Source: Shewanella loihica PV-4 (GTDB lineage Bacteria > Pseudomonadota > Gammaproteobacteria > Enterobacterales > Shewanellaceae). From it: 64,000 bases of DNA. Of the stretch, positions 9,890 through 18,530 are shown piece after piece (the stretch's first letter is position 1; every line of letters starts with the position of its first letter). The notes under the pieces are model-generated. The model saw only the letters and a program-made list of their open reading frames with translations, was not told the origin of the DNA and made no database searches. The translations under genes and the position numbers were made by a program. The stretch is taken from contig NC_009092.1 in the NCBI RefSeq assembly GCF_000016065.1, positions 3,162,001 through 3,226,000 of the forward strand, read 5' to 3'.

Positions 9890-11182
9890 ATGTCAGAAGA
9901 AGCATTTGACGCGATCATCGTTGGCGCCGGGCTCGCAGGCTGCGTCGCCGCCTATGTCTTGGCCAAAGAGGGCGCCGATGTATTGGTGATCGAGCGCGGT
10001 AACTACGCCGGCAGCAAAAACATGACCGGCGGCCGCCTCTACGCCCATAGTCTGGAAAGGATCATCCCAGGCTTTGCCAAGGAGGCTCCCATAGAACGCA
10101 AGGTCACTAAGGAGAAGGTCACCTTCTTGACGGATGATACCGGCGTCACCCTGGATTACCACAACGGCCGCGATCAGAGCCCGCTGCAGGAGTCTTACAC
10201 CCTGCTTAGGGGCGAGTTTGACCAGTGGCTCATGGGCAAGGCCGAAGAGGTGGGCGCTCAGTTCATCACAGGGATCCGAGTGGACGAGATCCTCACCCAG
10301 GATGGCAAGGTTATCGGTGTTAAGGCCGACGGCGATGAGCTTACCGCCAAGGCGGTGATCTTGGCCGAAGGGGTCAACCCCATTTTGGGCGAACAGCTAG
10401 GCATGGTGAAGCCTAAGGTAAGCGCCGATGCTATGGCGGTCGGTGCCAAGGAGCTAATCGAGCTCCCCGAGTCGGTGATCAAAGACAGATTTAACCTCAA
10501 GGATGACGAAGGCGCCGCCTGGCTATTTGCCGGCTCCCCCTCCAATGGCCTGATGGGTGGCGGCTTTATCTATACCAACCGCAATAGCATCTCCCTAGGC
10601 ATAGTGTGTGGCCTGCATGGCATAGGTGAGTCGGATAAGAGCGTGCCACAGATGCTGGAAGACTTTAAGAATCACTCGCTCATCAAGCCTCTCATCGAAG
10701 GTGGCAAGCTACTGGAATATTCAGGCCATGTAGTGCCCGAGGCGGGTCTCAACATGGTGCCTAAGCTGGTTGACCATGGCGTGCTGATCACCGGCGATGC
10801 TGCGGGATTCTGCCTAAACGTCGGTTACACGGTTCGCGGCATGGATCTCGCCATCGCCTCTGGAGAGGCTGCGGCCAAGGCAGTACTCGCGGCGCGCGCC
10901 CAGCAAGACTTCTCAGCCCAGGGGCTGAGCAGCTACCAGAGCCTGCTGGAAGAGAGCTTCCTGATGAAGGACATGAAGCTGTACAAGCAGCTCCCCGCCT
11001 TCATGGAGACGCCGCGCATCTTCAATCAGTATCCAAAGATGGTGGCCGACATCATGCACGAGATGTTCATCATAGACGGAACCCCTGCGCAGCCACTACG
11101 CAAGACGTTGCTGAAACACTGCAAAGAGGTGGGTTTCATGAACCTAATCAAAGATGGTTATAAAGGAGTCACATCAATATGA
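9890..11182 (+). CDS. fixC: FAD-dependent quinone/ETF oxidoreductase FixC
   Basis: Flavoprotein of the ETF-ubiquinone oxidoreductase type that works with the ferredoxin-like FixX. The N-terminal FAD dinucleotide motif is IIVGAGLAGCVAAYVLAKEG, ending in Glu36 of VIERG; a second FAD contact GVLITGDAAGFCLNVGYTVRGMD is near residue 300. At 430 residues it has the usual family length. It likely associates with the inner face of the membrane. It overlaps fixX by 4 bp (ATGA), indicating translational coupling. Confidence 0.95.
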   Translation: MSEEAFDAIIVGAGLAGCVAAYVLAKEGADVLVIERGNYAGSKNMTGGRLYAHSLERIIPGFAKEAPIERKVTKEKVTFLTDDTGVTLDYHNGRDQSPLQESYTLLRGEFDQWLMGKAEEVGAQFITGIRVDEILTQDGKVIGVKADGDELTAKAVILAEGVNPILGEQLGMVKPKVSADAMAVGAKELIELPESVIKDRFNLKDDEGAAWLFAGSPSNGLMGGGFIYTNRNSISLGIVCGLHGIGESDKSVPQMLEDFKNHSLIKPLIEGGKLLEYSGHVVPEAGLNMVPKLVDHGVLITGDAAGFCLNVGYTVRGMDLAIASGEAAAKAVLAARAQQDFSAQGLSSYQSLLEESFLMKDMKLYKQLPAFMETPRIFNQYPKMVADIMHEMFIIDGTPAQPLRKTLLKHCKEVGFMNLIKDGYKGVTSI

Positions 11183-11466
11183 CCGAAGCAGTCAATGTCG
11201 ACGTGAAATTGGGTGTCAATAAGTTCTATGTCGATGAGGGACACCCACACATCATTCTAAAAGACAACCCGGACATTAAGGAGTATCGCAAGCTGGTAAA
11301 CGCCTGCCCTGCGGGCCTCTATAAGCTGGAGCAGGACGGCAGCATACGTTTCGACTCCGCCGGTTGCCTGGAATGCGGCACCTGTAAGTTTCTCTGTGGC
11401 GAGACCATTCTAGAGAAATGGGAATACCCAAGGGGCACCTTCGGTATCGAATACCGCTACGGATAA
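11179..11466 (+). CDS. fixX: ferredoxin-like protein FixX
   Basis: Small 95-residue ferredoxin-like partner of FixC, the same length as E. coli FixX. It carries NACPAGLYKLE and the cluster ligand stretch CLECGTCKFLC, and ends WEYPRGTFGIEYRYG, which is characteristic of FixX. Its ATG overlaps the fixC stop. No clear T-rich terminator follows it. Confidence 0.96.
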   Translation: MTEAVNVDVKLGVNKFYVDEGHPHIILKDNPDIKEYRKLVNACPAGLYKLEQDGSIRFDSAGCLECGTCKFLCGETILEKWEYPRGTFGIEYRYG

Positions 11467-11685
11467 CCCGTTTGGGATATAAATAAGTCTTTAATCGTTA
11501 TTATCGCGCCAATAATATGGCAAATAGATATCGGCCATTCAAATAAATTAATACTTGAAACGATATTAATCATAAAAGTTTTATTGCGCGCGATAAAAAA
11601 TAACCAAAGCCCTACACCGATCACGAAGTTATAAATTAACAATTAACAGACTTTAAAACAGAACAAAAAACTTGGTTACATCACC

Positions 11686-11702
11686 GTTTACAAAATGTAA
11701 AC
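11686..11702. promoter_or_regulatory. palindrome GTTTAC-N5-GTAAAC
   Basis: A perfect 6-bp inverted repeat with a 5-bp spacer, 136 bp before the MFS start. It looks like a repressor or activator operator; the regulator is unknown. Confidence 0.5.
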
Positions 11703-11743
11703 CAGATAAAATAACAGCGCGGGTCGATGATTATAAAAAGATC

Positions 11744-11773
11744 AAATGTACAAATTTAAACCTGTGTACATTT
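11744..11773. promoter_or_regulatory. palindrome AAATGTACA-N12-TGTACATTT
   Basis: A perfect 9-bp inverted repeat with a 12-bp spacer, each arm holding the self-complementary hexamer TGTACA, 64 bp before the MFS start. The arms resemble those of the palindrome at 11686, suggesting two sites for one regulator. Confidence 0.55.
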
Positions 11774-11837
11774 TAACGCCCGGCACAACCTGACAAGTTG
11801 TGATTTAAATTAACAAGTTAAGTCGGTGGTTAGAAGC

Positions 11838-13154
11838 ATGAAATCAAAGAAGAGTTTCGATGATTTGGAGTTTACTCCGCTTCATAAAAAAATAATGTTA
11901 TGGGGAAGTGGGGGTCCTTTCCTCGATGGTTATGTGTTAGTGATCATAGGGTTAGCCCTACAACAACTCACACCTGCCCTAGAGCTAGATGCCCAATGGA
12001 TAGGACTAGTCGGAGCCGCAACTCTGGTCGGCCTGTTTATCGGTACGGCGCTATTTGGTTATGTCGCCGATCTTTTTGGGCGCAAACTGATGTTCATGAT
12101 AGATATCATTGCCATCGCCGTCCTCTCCTTCGCCACCATGTTCATCTCCTCCCCCATAGAACTGGTGATATTGCGTTTCTTGATTGGCATAGTCATAGGC
12201 GCCGACTACCCTATCGCCACCTCTATGGTCGCCGAATTTTCCCCAACGAAACAACGCGCCTTTACCATGGGCTTCATCGCAGCCATGTGGTACGTGGGCG
12301 CGACCGCCGCCAATATGGTGGGCTATCTGCTATACGATGTCACCGATGGATGGCGCTGGATGTTTGGCAGCGCTATCATCCCCTGCCTGGTTATCTTGCT
12401 CGGACGCTTCCATCTGCCGGAATCTCCCAGGTGGCTGCTGAAGAAAGGCCGTATCGAAGAGTGCAAACAGGTGATGCACCAATTTTTCGGCAAAGATATC
12501 AGCCTGAATTTTGAGACTGCAGAGCAGACTAAATACAGCAAGTTATTCGAGGCCGTTTATTTAAAACGTATCCTGTTTGTCGGCATTATCTGGACCTGCC
12601 AGGTGATCCCTATGTTCGCCATATATACCTTTGGCCCGGAGATCATCGAACTCTTGGGCTTCACCGACGGTAAAGATGCCGCCCTGGGTAATATTGTCAT
12701 CAGCATCTTCTTCATGGCGGGCTGTATTCCGGCCATGTACTGGCTTAACTCCATAGGTCGTCGCCCCCTGCTCATCGGCAGCTTCGCCATCATGACAGCC
12801 GCCCTGGCGGTGCTGGGAATAGTGGATACCCCGAGTATCTGTCTGATTGTTGCCGCATTTGCCATCTACGCCTTCTTCTCCGGAGGCCCGGGGATCTTGC
12901 AATGGCTATATCCTAACGAACTGTTTCCGACAGAGATACGCGCCTCGGCGGTTGGTGCCGTGATGTCTTTCAGCCGTATAGGCACTATCGTCTCCACCTA
13001 TGGCTTACCACTGTTTATGGCGACCTATGGCATCTCGGCTACCCTGCTAGTTGGCGCGGCGATCTCCCTGCTTGGGCTACTGGTTTCCATCTTTATGGCG
13101 CCGGAAACCAAGGGGCTGACACTGGAGACCACCAGCTCGGTGGACTTTGAGTAG
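11838..13154 (+). CDS. MFS transporter (sugar/metabolite porter type)
   Basis: Twelve-segment inner-membrane permease of the major facilitator superfamily, 438 residues. The loop 2-3 signature GYVADLFGRKLMF, the mid-protein PESPRWLLKKGR and the second-half GRRPLL repeat place it in the sugar-porter/metabolite:H+ symporter group. ATG at 11838 was chosen (MKSKKSFDDLEFT); a GTG at 11826 is in frame, and neither has a strong ribosome binding site. The substrate is not readable from sequence. Its position between fixX and a porin suggests uptake of a quaternary amine or related compound, which is inference. Confidence 0.88.
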   Translation: MKSKKSFDDLEFTPLHKKIMLWGSGGPFLDGYVLVIIGLALQQLTPALELDAQWIGLVGAATLVGLFIGTALFGYVADLFGRKLMFMIDIIAIAVLSFATMFISSPIELVILRFLIGIVIGADYPIATSMVAEFSPTKQRAFTMGFIAAMWYVGATAANMVGYLLYDVTDGWRWMFGSAIIPCLVILLGRFHLPESPRWLLKKGRIEECKQVMHQFFGKDISLNFETAEQTKYSKLFEAVYLKRILFVGIIWTCQVIPMFAIYTFGPEIIELLGFTDGKDAALGNIVISIFFMAGCIPAMYWLNSIGRRPLLIGSFAIMTAALAVLGIVDTPSICLIVAAFAIYAFFSGGPGILQWLYPNELFPTEIRASAVGAVMSFSRIGTIVSTYGLPLFMATYGISATLLVGAAISLLGLLVSIFMAPETKGLTLETTSSVDFE

Positions 13155-13415
13155 CACCATCCTAACTGGATGAATGACGAGTATTATCGGCATGAAGAAT
13201 AGGACAATACAGACAGCTTAATAAATAACGCTTTCGATAGTTAATTAATGACAAATAAAACATTCAATAAATTATTACCACTCTTGCAGAGTTCAGGTAA
13301 GGAGGTTTTGCACACCTTGGAAAACACAAGATATATAAAGCGCTACATCAATAAAGATCAAAAAGTAATAAACAAATATAAAGCAACACAGTTTAAAATT
13401 TAAATTGGATATACG

Positions 13416-14543
13416 ATGATGAATAAAACAACATTTTGCCTTTCTATTTTAGCCAGCGCCATGGCGCTCAGTAGTTTCAATACCTTAGCCGCAGAAGAAG
13501 ATGGTATTAATATTCACGGCGCCGTGCGTATTAATTATGCTTATAAAGACTATAGCGAGAGTTCTAAAGACAAAGGCGGTGACTTTACCTTCGATATGGC
13601 CTCGCTAAGATTTGATGGCAAACTGGGTAATTGGGGATTGAAATCTGACTATCGTTTCACCTCTGGCACCAACTACATCAAGTATGGTTACGCCTTCTAT
13701 GATCTCAATCCAGAGTGGCAACTACAGATGGGTATCAACCAGGTACCTTTCGGCAACCGCGATTATATTTCAAATAGCTATTGGTTCGGCCTGCCCTACT
13801 ACCTGGGCTTCGAAGACGATTATGACATTGGTGTGAAGGCGACCTTCGAACGCAACGGCTGGCATACCGACATGGCCTTTTACAAAGGCGCCGAGTATGG
13901 CCCAACTGAAAACAAACGCTATGCCGCCGATCTCTACACAGGCACCATCAATGGCACCGAATACAACAACGAAGAAACCAATCAGATCAACCTGCGCCAG
14001 ACGTACACTGTCGAACATCAGGGCGGCACCACCACTATAGGTGCATCATTAGAAGCGGGTCAGATCTACAACGCCAAGACAGGCAATAACGGTGATCGCT
14101 ACGCCGTTGCGGCTCACCTCAACACAGTATTCGACGGCTGGAACATTCAGCTACAGGCAATGCAATATGAGTTCAATGCCGCCGATGCGGTCGATGACAA
14201 CAAGATCGCCGTCTCCGTGGTGAGTTGGCAGTACGAAGTAGCATCGAAAGGCCAGATCTACAACCTGAACATCGCCAAGACAATTGCCACTGATTGGGGC
14301 AGTATCAAGTTCTACAACGATTTCGGCCTGATGACGCCGGACGTTGAAGATGAGACCTACGACAACAGTATGCAGAACGTATTAGGCGCCGCGCTATCGG
14401 CAGGCCCAACTTACACCCATATCGACTTCATCATGGGTAAAAACATGACCTTCTCCACCGCTAACAACGACCATGTCGGCCTGCCCGAAGTCGGCAACGA
14501 TTGGGACAAGCGCATCAATATCAGCATGGCCTACTATTTCTAA
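13416..14543 (+). CDS. outer-membrane porin-like beta-barrel protein
   Basis: Predicted outer-membrane protein of 375 residues with a signal peptide (KTTFCLSILASAMALSSFNTLAA, cleaved near residue 25) and alternating aromatic/polar strands ending in AYYF, the terminal aromatic expected by the BAM machinery. Strand-like repeats such as LRFDGKLGNWGLKSDYRF resemble phosphate-selective/short-chain porins of the OprP/O type, but the substrate cannot be inferred. It is 261 bp after the MFS gene, same strand, and may give passage to the same solute. Two hairpins, the second a terminator, follow. Confidence 0.82.
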   Translation: MMNKTTFCLSILASAMALSSFNTLAAEEDGINIHGAVRINYAYKDYSESSKDKGGDFTFDMASLRFDGKLGNWGLKSDYRFTSGTNYIKYGYAFYDLNPEWQLQMGINQVPFGNRDYISNSYWFGLPYYLGFEDDYDIGVKATFERNGWHTDMAFYKGAEYGPTENKRYAADLYTGTINGTEYNNEETNQINLRQTYTVEHQGGTTTIGASLEAGQIYNAKTGNNGDRYAVAAHLNTVFDGWNIQLQAMQYEFNAADAVDDNKIAVSVVSWQYEVASKGQIYNLNIAKTIATDWGSIKFYNDFGLMTPDVEDETYDNSMQNVLGAALSAGPTYTHIDFIMGKNMTFSTANNDHVGLPEVGNDWDKRINISMAYYF

Positions 14544-14558
14544 CCGCCAGTGTGGTCT

Positions 14559-14595
14559 ATCGACTATCGGACGCCACCCTCATTCGATAGTCGAT
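14559..14595 (+). other. long hairpin after the porin gene
   Basis: ATCGACTATCG at 14559-14569 and CGATAGTCGAT at 14585-14595 form a perfect 11-bp stem with a 15-nt loop and no T-run. It precedes a true terminator and probably protects the mRNA 3' end. Confidence 0.6.
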
Positions 14596-14653
14596 GACCA
14601 CCTTTAGGGTCGGCTCCGAGTTCGTTTAACGCTGTACGAATAGCTTTTGGCCC

Positions 14654-14682
14654 AGCCTTCGCCCCGTCGAAGGCTTTTTTTC
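14654..14682 (+). terminator. Rho-independent terminator of the porin transcript
   Basis: AGCCTTCG/CGAAGGCT stem with a 6-nt loop followed by seven T. It also argues against upstream starts for the next gene. Confidence 0.9.
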
Positions 14683-14733
14683 TCAGCCGATCTAGGGCAT
14701 TCTCTCCCCCAACGTCCACTACCCTATTCGGCC

Positions 14734-14985
14734 ATGGCCCGCCCCAACAAGAAAGCGCCCAGTCGCACCGTCGAAATTTTCTGTGCCCAGTGTAAGACCC
14801 GGCTGTTTAAGTACCGTAAGGGGGGTAAAGGTGCACTGGTCAAATGCTTCAAGGAGCGCATCGTAGAAGATGATACGCACACGCCCTGCCATTGCCCAAA
14901 CTGCGAGCAGTGTTTTGCCCGCGATACCTTGATTAGAGGCGTACCCGCTTTTAAGATAATTGGTGGCAAGGCAACAATGAAATAG
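14734..14985 (+). CDS. small zinc-ribbon-like protein
   Basis: An 83-residue basic protein that I do not recognise by name. It begins MARPNKKAPSRTVE and contains CAQC, a single Cys in VKCF, then PCHCPNCEQC: a spacing suited to one or two structural zinc sites, as in zinc-ribbon or Com-like proteins. The ATG at 14734 is used because the in-frame upstream extension would pass through the porin terminator. It is probably cytoplasmic and possibly nucleic-acid binding, which is inference from charge and Cys pattern. Confidence 0.7.
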   Translation: MARPNKKAPSRTVEIFCAQCKTRLFKYRKGGKGALVKCFKERIVEDDTHTPCHCPNCEQCFARDTLIRGVPAFKIIGGKATMK

Positions 14986-15095
14986 CTAACCAATTGCAAG
15001 ATAAGCTAAATTTATTATTCAGCCTAAGCCACTCTCGGCGCGACTAGGCACAACTTGACGCAAATCGATAAAAGTTGGCAGTAAAAAGGGATTCA

Positions 15096-16094
15096 ATGCA
15101 TAAAAGGGATGACGAGTCCATGGGATTAACCAAGCGAGCAGCAAAGTTGCTACAGGCAAGTCCTGGGCAGACTGCTGGCCTGAAGAGTCAAATAGGTCGA
15201 CTCGCACGCATCACTCTTGGGCCCTCCTTGTCACTAGCCCATACACTCGCGCTTACACTCACGCTTACATTTGCCCTAACACTCAGCGCTAACGCCGCCT
15301 CCTGCGAACTCACCATGGGCTATCGCACCAGCGAGCGCCTGCCTTACATACATGCCGAGCCGAATAACCAAGGGCTCTATCTCGCCCTGTACCAGAAGGC
15401 GGCAGAGCGGATCGGTTGTACCCTCAAGGTGCTCAGGGCTCCCAAGAAGCGGATACTCAGAGAAATGCGTCTGGGCAAGGTGGACTTTTATCCGGGCTTT
15501 GGTTTTACACAAAAGCGTAATCAGTACAGCTACTTCATTGCCAATGGCCTCTATGAGCGTTACACAGGGATCAGCCACAAAGACCTAGCACAAATCAGCT
15601 CCCTTAACGAGTTGGTCGGCACCCCCTATGTGCTACTCATCTCACCCGGGGGCTATGATCTCGATGGTATTCCTAAGGGCATAATCACCCGTCGTCCGCC
15701 GGAGATGGATGCCGCCCAGGCCTTTGAGCTACTGATTGCCCGCAAGGGCGACTTCTTCAGCTATGATGAGACCACCTTAAGGTTTGAACTGGCCCACCAT
15801 CCCCATCCCGAGCTCAAGCTTCACCCAGAATGTTGCGAGCCAATGCGCGACATGTACCTGGGATTTTCACGGGCGAGTCGCTATTTTAAGGCCTCACCCA
15901 ATCCTGATTACGATCCCAGCCAAGCCGAATCCATCGCCAACAGAAGACTGTTGTTGATGCCCGGCAGTAAGGCTCACGCCCTGGCCGACGAACTGGAGAG
16001 AATGCGTGCCAGCGGTGAGACAGAAAGGATAAGAGAGAGCTTTTTCGCGCCAAGCCAAGCCACTGACATGACTTCTGCCTCACACAGTCAATGA
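15096..16094 (+). CDS. periplasmic substrate-binding-protein-like protein
   Basis: A 332-residue protein starting at the ATG at 15096, five bases after AAAAGGG. After a long charged N-terminal tail comes a hydrophobic segment LALTLTLTFALTLSANA ending in a signal-peptidase-like site near residue 68, then a type-3 solute-binding-like domain: CELTMGYRTSERLPYIH, LYLALYQKAAERIGCTL and GKVDFYPGFGFTQKRNQYSYF. Such orphan domains often sense or bind small ligands in the periplasm. There is no adjacent permease. ATG at 15120 is an alternative and would shorten the tail. The stop codon lies in a short tandem repeat. Confidence 0.78.
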   Translation: MHKRDDESMGLTKRAAKLLQASPGQTAGLKSQIGRLARITLGPSLSLAHTLALTLTLTFALTLSANAASCELTMGYRTSERLPYIHAEPNNQGLYLALYQKAAERIGCTLKVLRAPKKRILREMRLGKVDFYPGFGFTQKRNQYSYFIANGLYERYTGISHKDLAQISSLNELVGTPYVLLISPGGYDLDGIPKGIITRRPPEMDAAQAFELLIARKGDFFSYDETTLRFELAHHPHPELKLHPECCEPMRDMYLGFSRASRYFKASPNPDYDPSQAESIANRRLLLMPGSKAHALADELERMRASGETERIRESFFAPSQATDMTSASHSQ

Positions 16095-16155
16095 CTTGAA
16101 TGGCTTGAGTGACTGGATAATGGCTTGAACAACGGCTTGAGCAATAGCTTAGGCA
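16091..16155. repeat. degenerate tandem repeat spanning the stop codon, period 12
   Basis: Units built on ATGGCTTGA: three exact 12-bp-period copies (16120-16131, 16132-16143, 16144-16155) and two irregular ones before, the first of which includes the TGA stop of the preceding gene. Confidence 0.75.
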
Positions 16156-16326
16156 GTGCCTGCGACTTTATTGTGTCACAATCTGCGTTTATGCTATGAC
16201 TGGCTATAAGCTAAGACCAAATCCAAGCTTGGCCTGTTGCATCGATAGCTAACTAGACTAAACTGCGTCGGTGAAGGCTAATGGATGGGCAAAACGGAAT
16301 GTGTAAATTGGCATGAGGAAACAAGG

Positions 16327-16458
16327 ATGAACTCACTACTCAAGGCATGGGATGCCACCCCCGAATTACTAAAACCACTTATAGCTCTGGCGTTGTTGGG
16401 ACTCTTGTGTCTCACCGCATTTTTCTTCGGCCAGTTGATCGGCCTGATGCTCTACTAA
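16327..16458 (+). CDS. 43-residue single-pass membrane protein
   Basis: A short ORF with a strong ribosome binding site (GAGGA, 7 nt upstream) encoding MNSLLKAWDATPELLKPL followed by an uninterrupted hydrophobic helix (IALALLGLLCLTAFFFG) and a short tail. It reads as a real small inner-membrane protein of unknown role. It faces the SYLF-like lipoprotein gene convergently. The corresponding stretch next to the second lipoprotein copy shows no such ORF. Confidence 0.62.
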   Translation: MNSLLKAWDATPELLKPLIALALLGLLCLTAFFFGQLIGLMLY

Positions 16459-16484
16459 GCGCTAACGAATCCTCAGGCTAACAT

Positions 16485-16509
16485 CAATCGCCAGACGCGC
16501 TGGCGATTG
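16485..16509. terminator. convergent-gene hairpin, copy 1
   Basis: Perfect 10-bp stem CAATCGCCAG/CTGGCGATTG with loop ACGCG between the small membrane gene and the lipoprotein gene. It lacks a long T-run on either strand. A near copy follows the second lipoprotein. Confidence 0.6.
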
Positions 16510-16526
16510 TCTCGGCAAGGCAGAGA

Positions 16527-17114
16527 TCACTGCCGGTTTTGCATGAAATCTTCGCTGAAGTCGGTCGGCCAGTACTTATAGCCTTGTACGGTCGCCTGCG
16601 CCGCCGCCCCCATCAAGTTAACCTGATAGGTTTTTACGCCGTCGAGATCCACCGACTGATTGGCCGATACCTGATCGCCACTCTCCTCATATTTGGCACT
16701 GGCCTCCGCCTGAGCCTGGCCCTCATAGCCTGAGTCCTTAAATCTTTTCAGCGCATCAGGCTTCATGAAGGCCTGCACGAAGGCCACCTGTTTCCAGCCG
16801 ATCCCGGCACCAACGCCGCCTGTCGCAAAACGATAGTAGCTGTTCTTTCCGCCTTCGCTCAGAACACAGATGCCGCCCCCCGTAGATAGCGCAAACAGAT
16901 AACTGTTGCTGCCGGTACAGACTACGTGAGCAACCGAGTTCGCCACCGCGCGCTTAGCCCCCGGATGCTTTGCGTAGATACTTGTCAACGCCTCCTGGGT
17001 CTCCTGACGAGCATTGGCCTTCTTCGCCTCGGGCGTATTGCCTGTAGCGCAGCCAGCAACAAGTGTTACCCCGATAAAAGCCAAAAGTGTTTTTCTTGTC
17101 GAAATTGTAAACAT
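16527..17114 (-). CDS. SYLF-like (Ysc84-type) lipoprotein, copy 1
   Basis: Lipoprotein of 195 residues with signal peptide and lipobox LVAGC, so Cys22 should be lipidated; Ala-Thr after it favours the outer membrane. The mature part contains YYRFATGGVGAGIGWKQVAFVQAFMKPDALKRF, which fits the lipid-binding SYLF/Ysc84 pattern. Two more Cys (VVCTG, GICVL) are conserved between the copies. A close paralogue of equal length lies upstream at 17572. Function is unknown; a role in envelope lipid binding is inference. Confidence 0.82.
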   Translation of the reverse strand: MFTISTRKTLLAFIGVTLVAGCATGNTPEAKKANARQETQEALTSIYAKHPGAKRAVANSVAHVVCTGSNSYLFALSTGGGICVLSEGGKNSYYRFATGGVGAGIGWKQVAFVQAFMKPDALKRFKDSGYEGQAQAEASAKYEESGDQVSANQSVDLDGVKTYQVNLMGAAAQATVQGYKYWPTDFSEDFMQNRQ

Positions 17115-17461
17115 ACCAACTCTCTATTAACGCCTGCGCGAAATACGCAAAATAAATTTAAACAATTGAATTTTAATAAAATATTTTATTGCCACGTAAT
17201 ATATCCAGGCATTAAAACAATGCAAAACAGATGGTCAATTGTGAGAGCTCAGCAGCAAATCTACCCGATGAAATAATAGATAAGCCTAAAGTGTATGAGT
17301 GATGCAGATAGTTAGAAGGATGGTACATCCAAGGTAATTAGCCAGAGTCGATACAAGCTAATGGATGAGCTAAACGAAATGAACTAATCGGGATGAGCTA
17401 AATGGGTGAATCAAACGAAACGAGTAGTCAGTTAAATAGCTGTCGCTAGGCCAACACTAGA

Positions 17462-17491
17462 GCTAACGCTAACGCTAGCGCTAAAGCTAAA
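17462..17491. repeat. hexamer array GCTAAC/GCTAAA, five units
   Basis: Five consecutive 6-bp units: GCTAAC, GCTAAC, GCTAGC, GCTAAA, GCTAAA. It lies 80 bp past the stop of lipoprotein copy 2. Confidence 0.75.
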
Positions 17492-17528
17492 ACTGAATAC
17501 TAAGAGTGAAAGTTAATCAGACTCGCCT

Positions 17529-17555
17529 GCAATCGCCAGTCAGACTGGCGATTGC
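17529..17555. terminator. hairpin downstream of lipoprotein copy 2
   Basis: Perfect 11-bp stem GCAATCGCCAG/CTGGCGATTGC with loop TCAGA, the duplicated counterpart of the hairpin at 16485. No long T-run follows. Confidence 0.6.
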
Positions 17556-17571
17556 CTTGGCCAGATAGCCG

Positions 17572-18159
17572 CTACTTATCTTTCTCGATGAAATCATCGG
17601 TAAAGTCTGTCGGCCAGTATTTATAGCCTTGCACCGTCGCCTGCGCCGCCGCCCCCATCAAGTTGATCTGATAGGTTTTCACCCCATCGAGATCCGCAGA
17701 TTGATTGGCCGACATCTGATCGCCACTCTCCTCATACTTGGCGCTCGCTTCCGCCTGGGCCTGACCCTCATAACCAGAGTCCTTGAATCGCTGCAGCGCG
17801 TCTGGCTTCATGAAGGCTTGCACGAAAGCCACCTGTTTCCAGCCAATCCCGGCGCCGACGCCGCCCGTCGCGAAGCGATAGTAGCTGTTCTTGCCGCCTT
17901 CACTGAGCACGCAGATGCCGCCACCCGTCGATAGCGCAAACAGATAACTGTTGCTGCCGGTACAGACCACGTGAGCAATCGAACTCGCCACGGCCGATTT
18001 AGCAGCAGGATGCTCGGCGTAGATACTCGCAAGGGCCTCCTGGGTCTCCTTACGGGCATTTTCCTTCTTCGCCTCGGGCGTATTGCCTGTGGCACAACCG
18101 GCAATGAGTGTTACCAAGATAGCCGCCATAAATGGCGTTTTCATCGACAATGTAAACAT
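17572..18159 (-). CDS. SYLF-like (Ysc84-type) lipoprotein, copy 2
   Basis: Paralogue of the 16527 gene, also 195 residues. The two proteins are almost the same from GCATGNTPEAKK to the C-terminal YKYWPTDF, differing mostly in the signal peptide and last residues. The start is ATG 18159, which gives MFTLS aligned to copy 1 (MFTIS) and has GAGGGG six bases upstream. Lipobox LIAGC. Both copies run leftward and are spaced 1,045 bp apart, so one arose by tandem duplication. Confidence 0.82.
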   Translation of the reverse strand: MFTLSMKTPFMAAILVTLIAGCATGNTPEAKKENARKETQEALASIYAEHPAAKSAVASSIAHVVCTGSNSYLFALSTGGGICVLSEGGKNSYYRFATGGVGAGIGWKQVAFVQAFMKPDALQRFKDSGYEGQAQAEASAKYEESGDQMSANQSADLDGVKTYQINLMGAAAQATVQGYKYWPTDFTDDFIEKDK

Positions 18160-18340
18160 CCTTATCCCCTCATTCATTTCAGCATTAATATTTGAAATAA
18201 CACTAATTTATAGAAGTGAAAATCCAATAAATCAAATTGGTGCCGAACAAAATTCATCCAGGAATGAAAGCCCTACAGAGACCCAGCCGATGCGAACGCC
18301 ACCGCCATTTTGCTCACTTAGACAATGCAAAGCTCATGAG

Positions 18341-18403
18341 ATGTTAAGGCTAGGGATATTAAGGCTAAGGGATGTTAAGGCTAAGGGATGTCGAAACTAA
18401 AAA
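18341..18403. repeat. tandem repeat ATGTTAAGGCTAAGGG, about four units
   Basis: Period 15-16 bp: units start at 18341, 18356, 18372 and 18388, the last degenerate. It lies in the 462 bp between the divergent lipoprotein and ModA-like genes, which otherwise hold no gene. Confidence 0.75.
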
Positions 18404-18530
18404 ATGTTGAGAAAAAGGGAAAGCTAAGCAGTGGTTAATAAAGGCTGTTCATAAGTGCACCATCCATAACTTGGTAAATCCAAGGCGCGACATTTTGTCT
18501 CGCCCACCACTTAATTCAGCGATCCCTGTA

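Larger units (their letters stand above)
11467..11837. other. AT-rich intergenic region between fixX and MFS gene
   Basis: 371 bp without a gene. It contains two palindromic elements (11686-11702 and 11744-11773) close to the MFS start and a weak CRP-like half-site (TGTGATTTAAAT near 11799). No intrinsic terminator for fixABCX was seen, so read-through into the transporter is possible. Confidence 0.6.
17115..17571. other. spacer of the lipoprotein tandem duplication
   Basis: 457 bp without a convincing gene. The stretch near 17345-17380 resembles 16265-16300 (shared GCTAATGGATG-GC-AAACG words), showing that the duplication unit reaches past the terminators. A hexamer run and a hairpin are listed separately. 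The left part near 17115 is AT-rich and should hold the promoter of copy 1. Confidence 0.55.

Noticed and set aside
8094-11466. Nitrogen-fixation role for fixABCX
   Set aside because: No nif genes; divergent pairing with caiTABCD and E. coli-like lengths indicate carnitine reduction.
11900-12514. 204-residue ORF inside the MFS gene
   Set aside because: Alternate frame of a clear membrane transporter; Arg/His-rich translation with no domain.
18341-18403. Riboswitch or molybdenum-cofactor leader before the ModA-like gene
   Set aside because: The segment is a simple tandem repeat and no conserved riboswitch core could be recognised.
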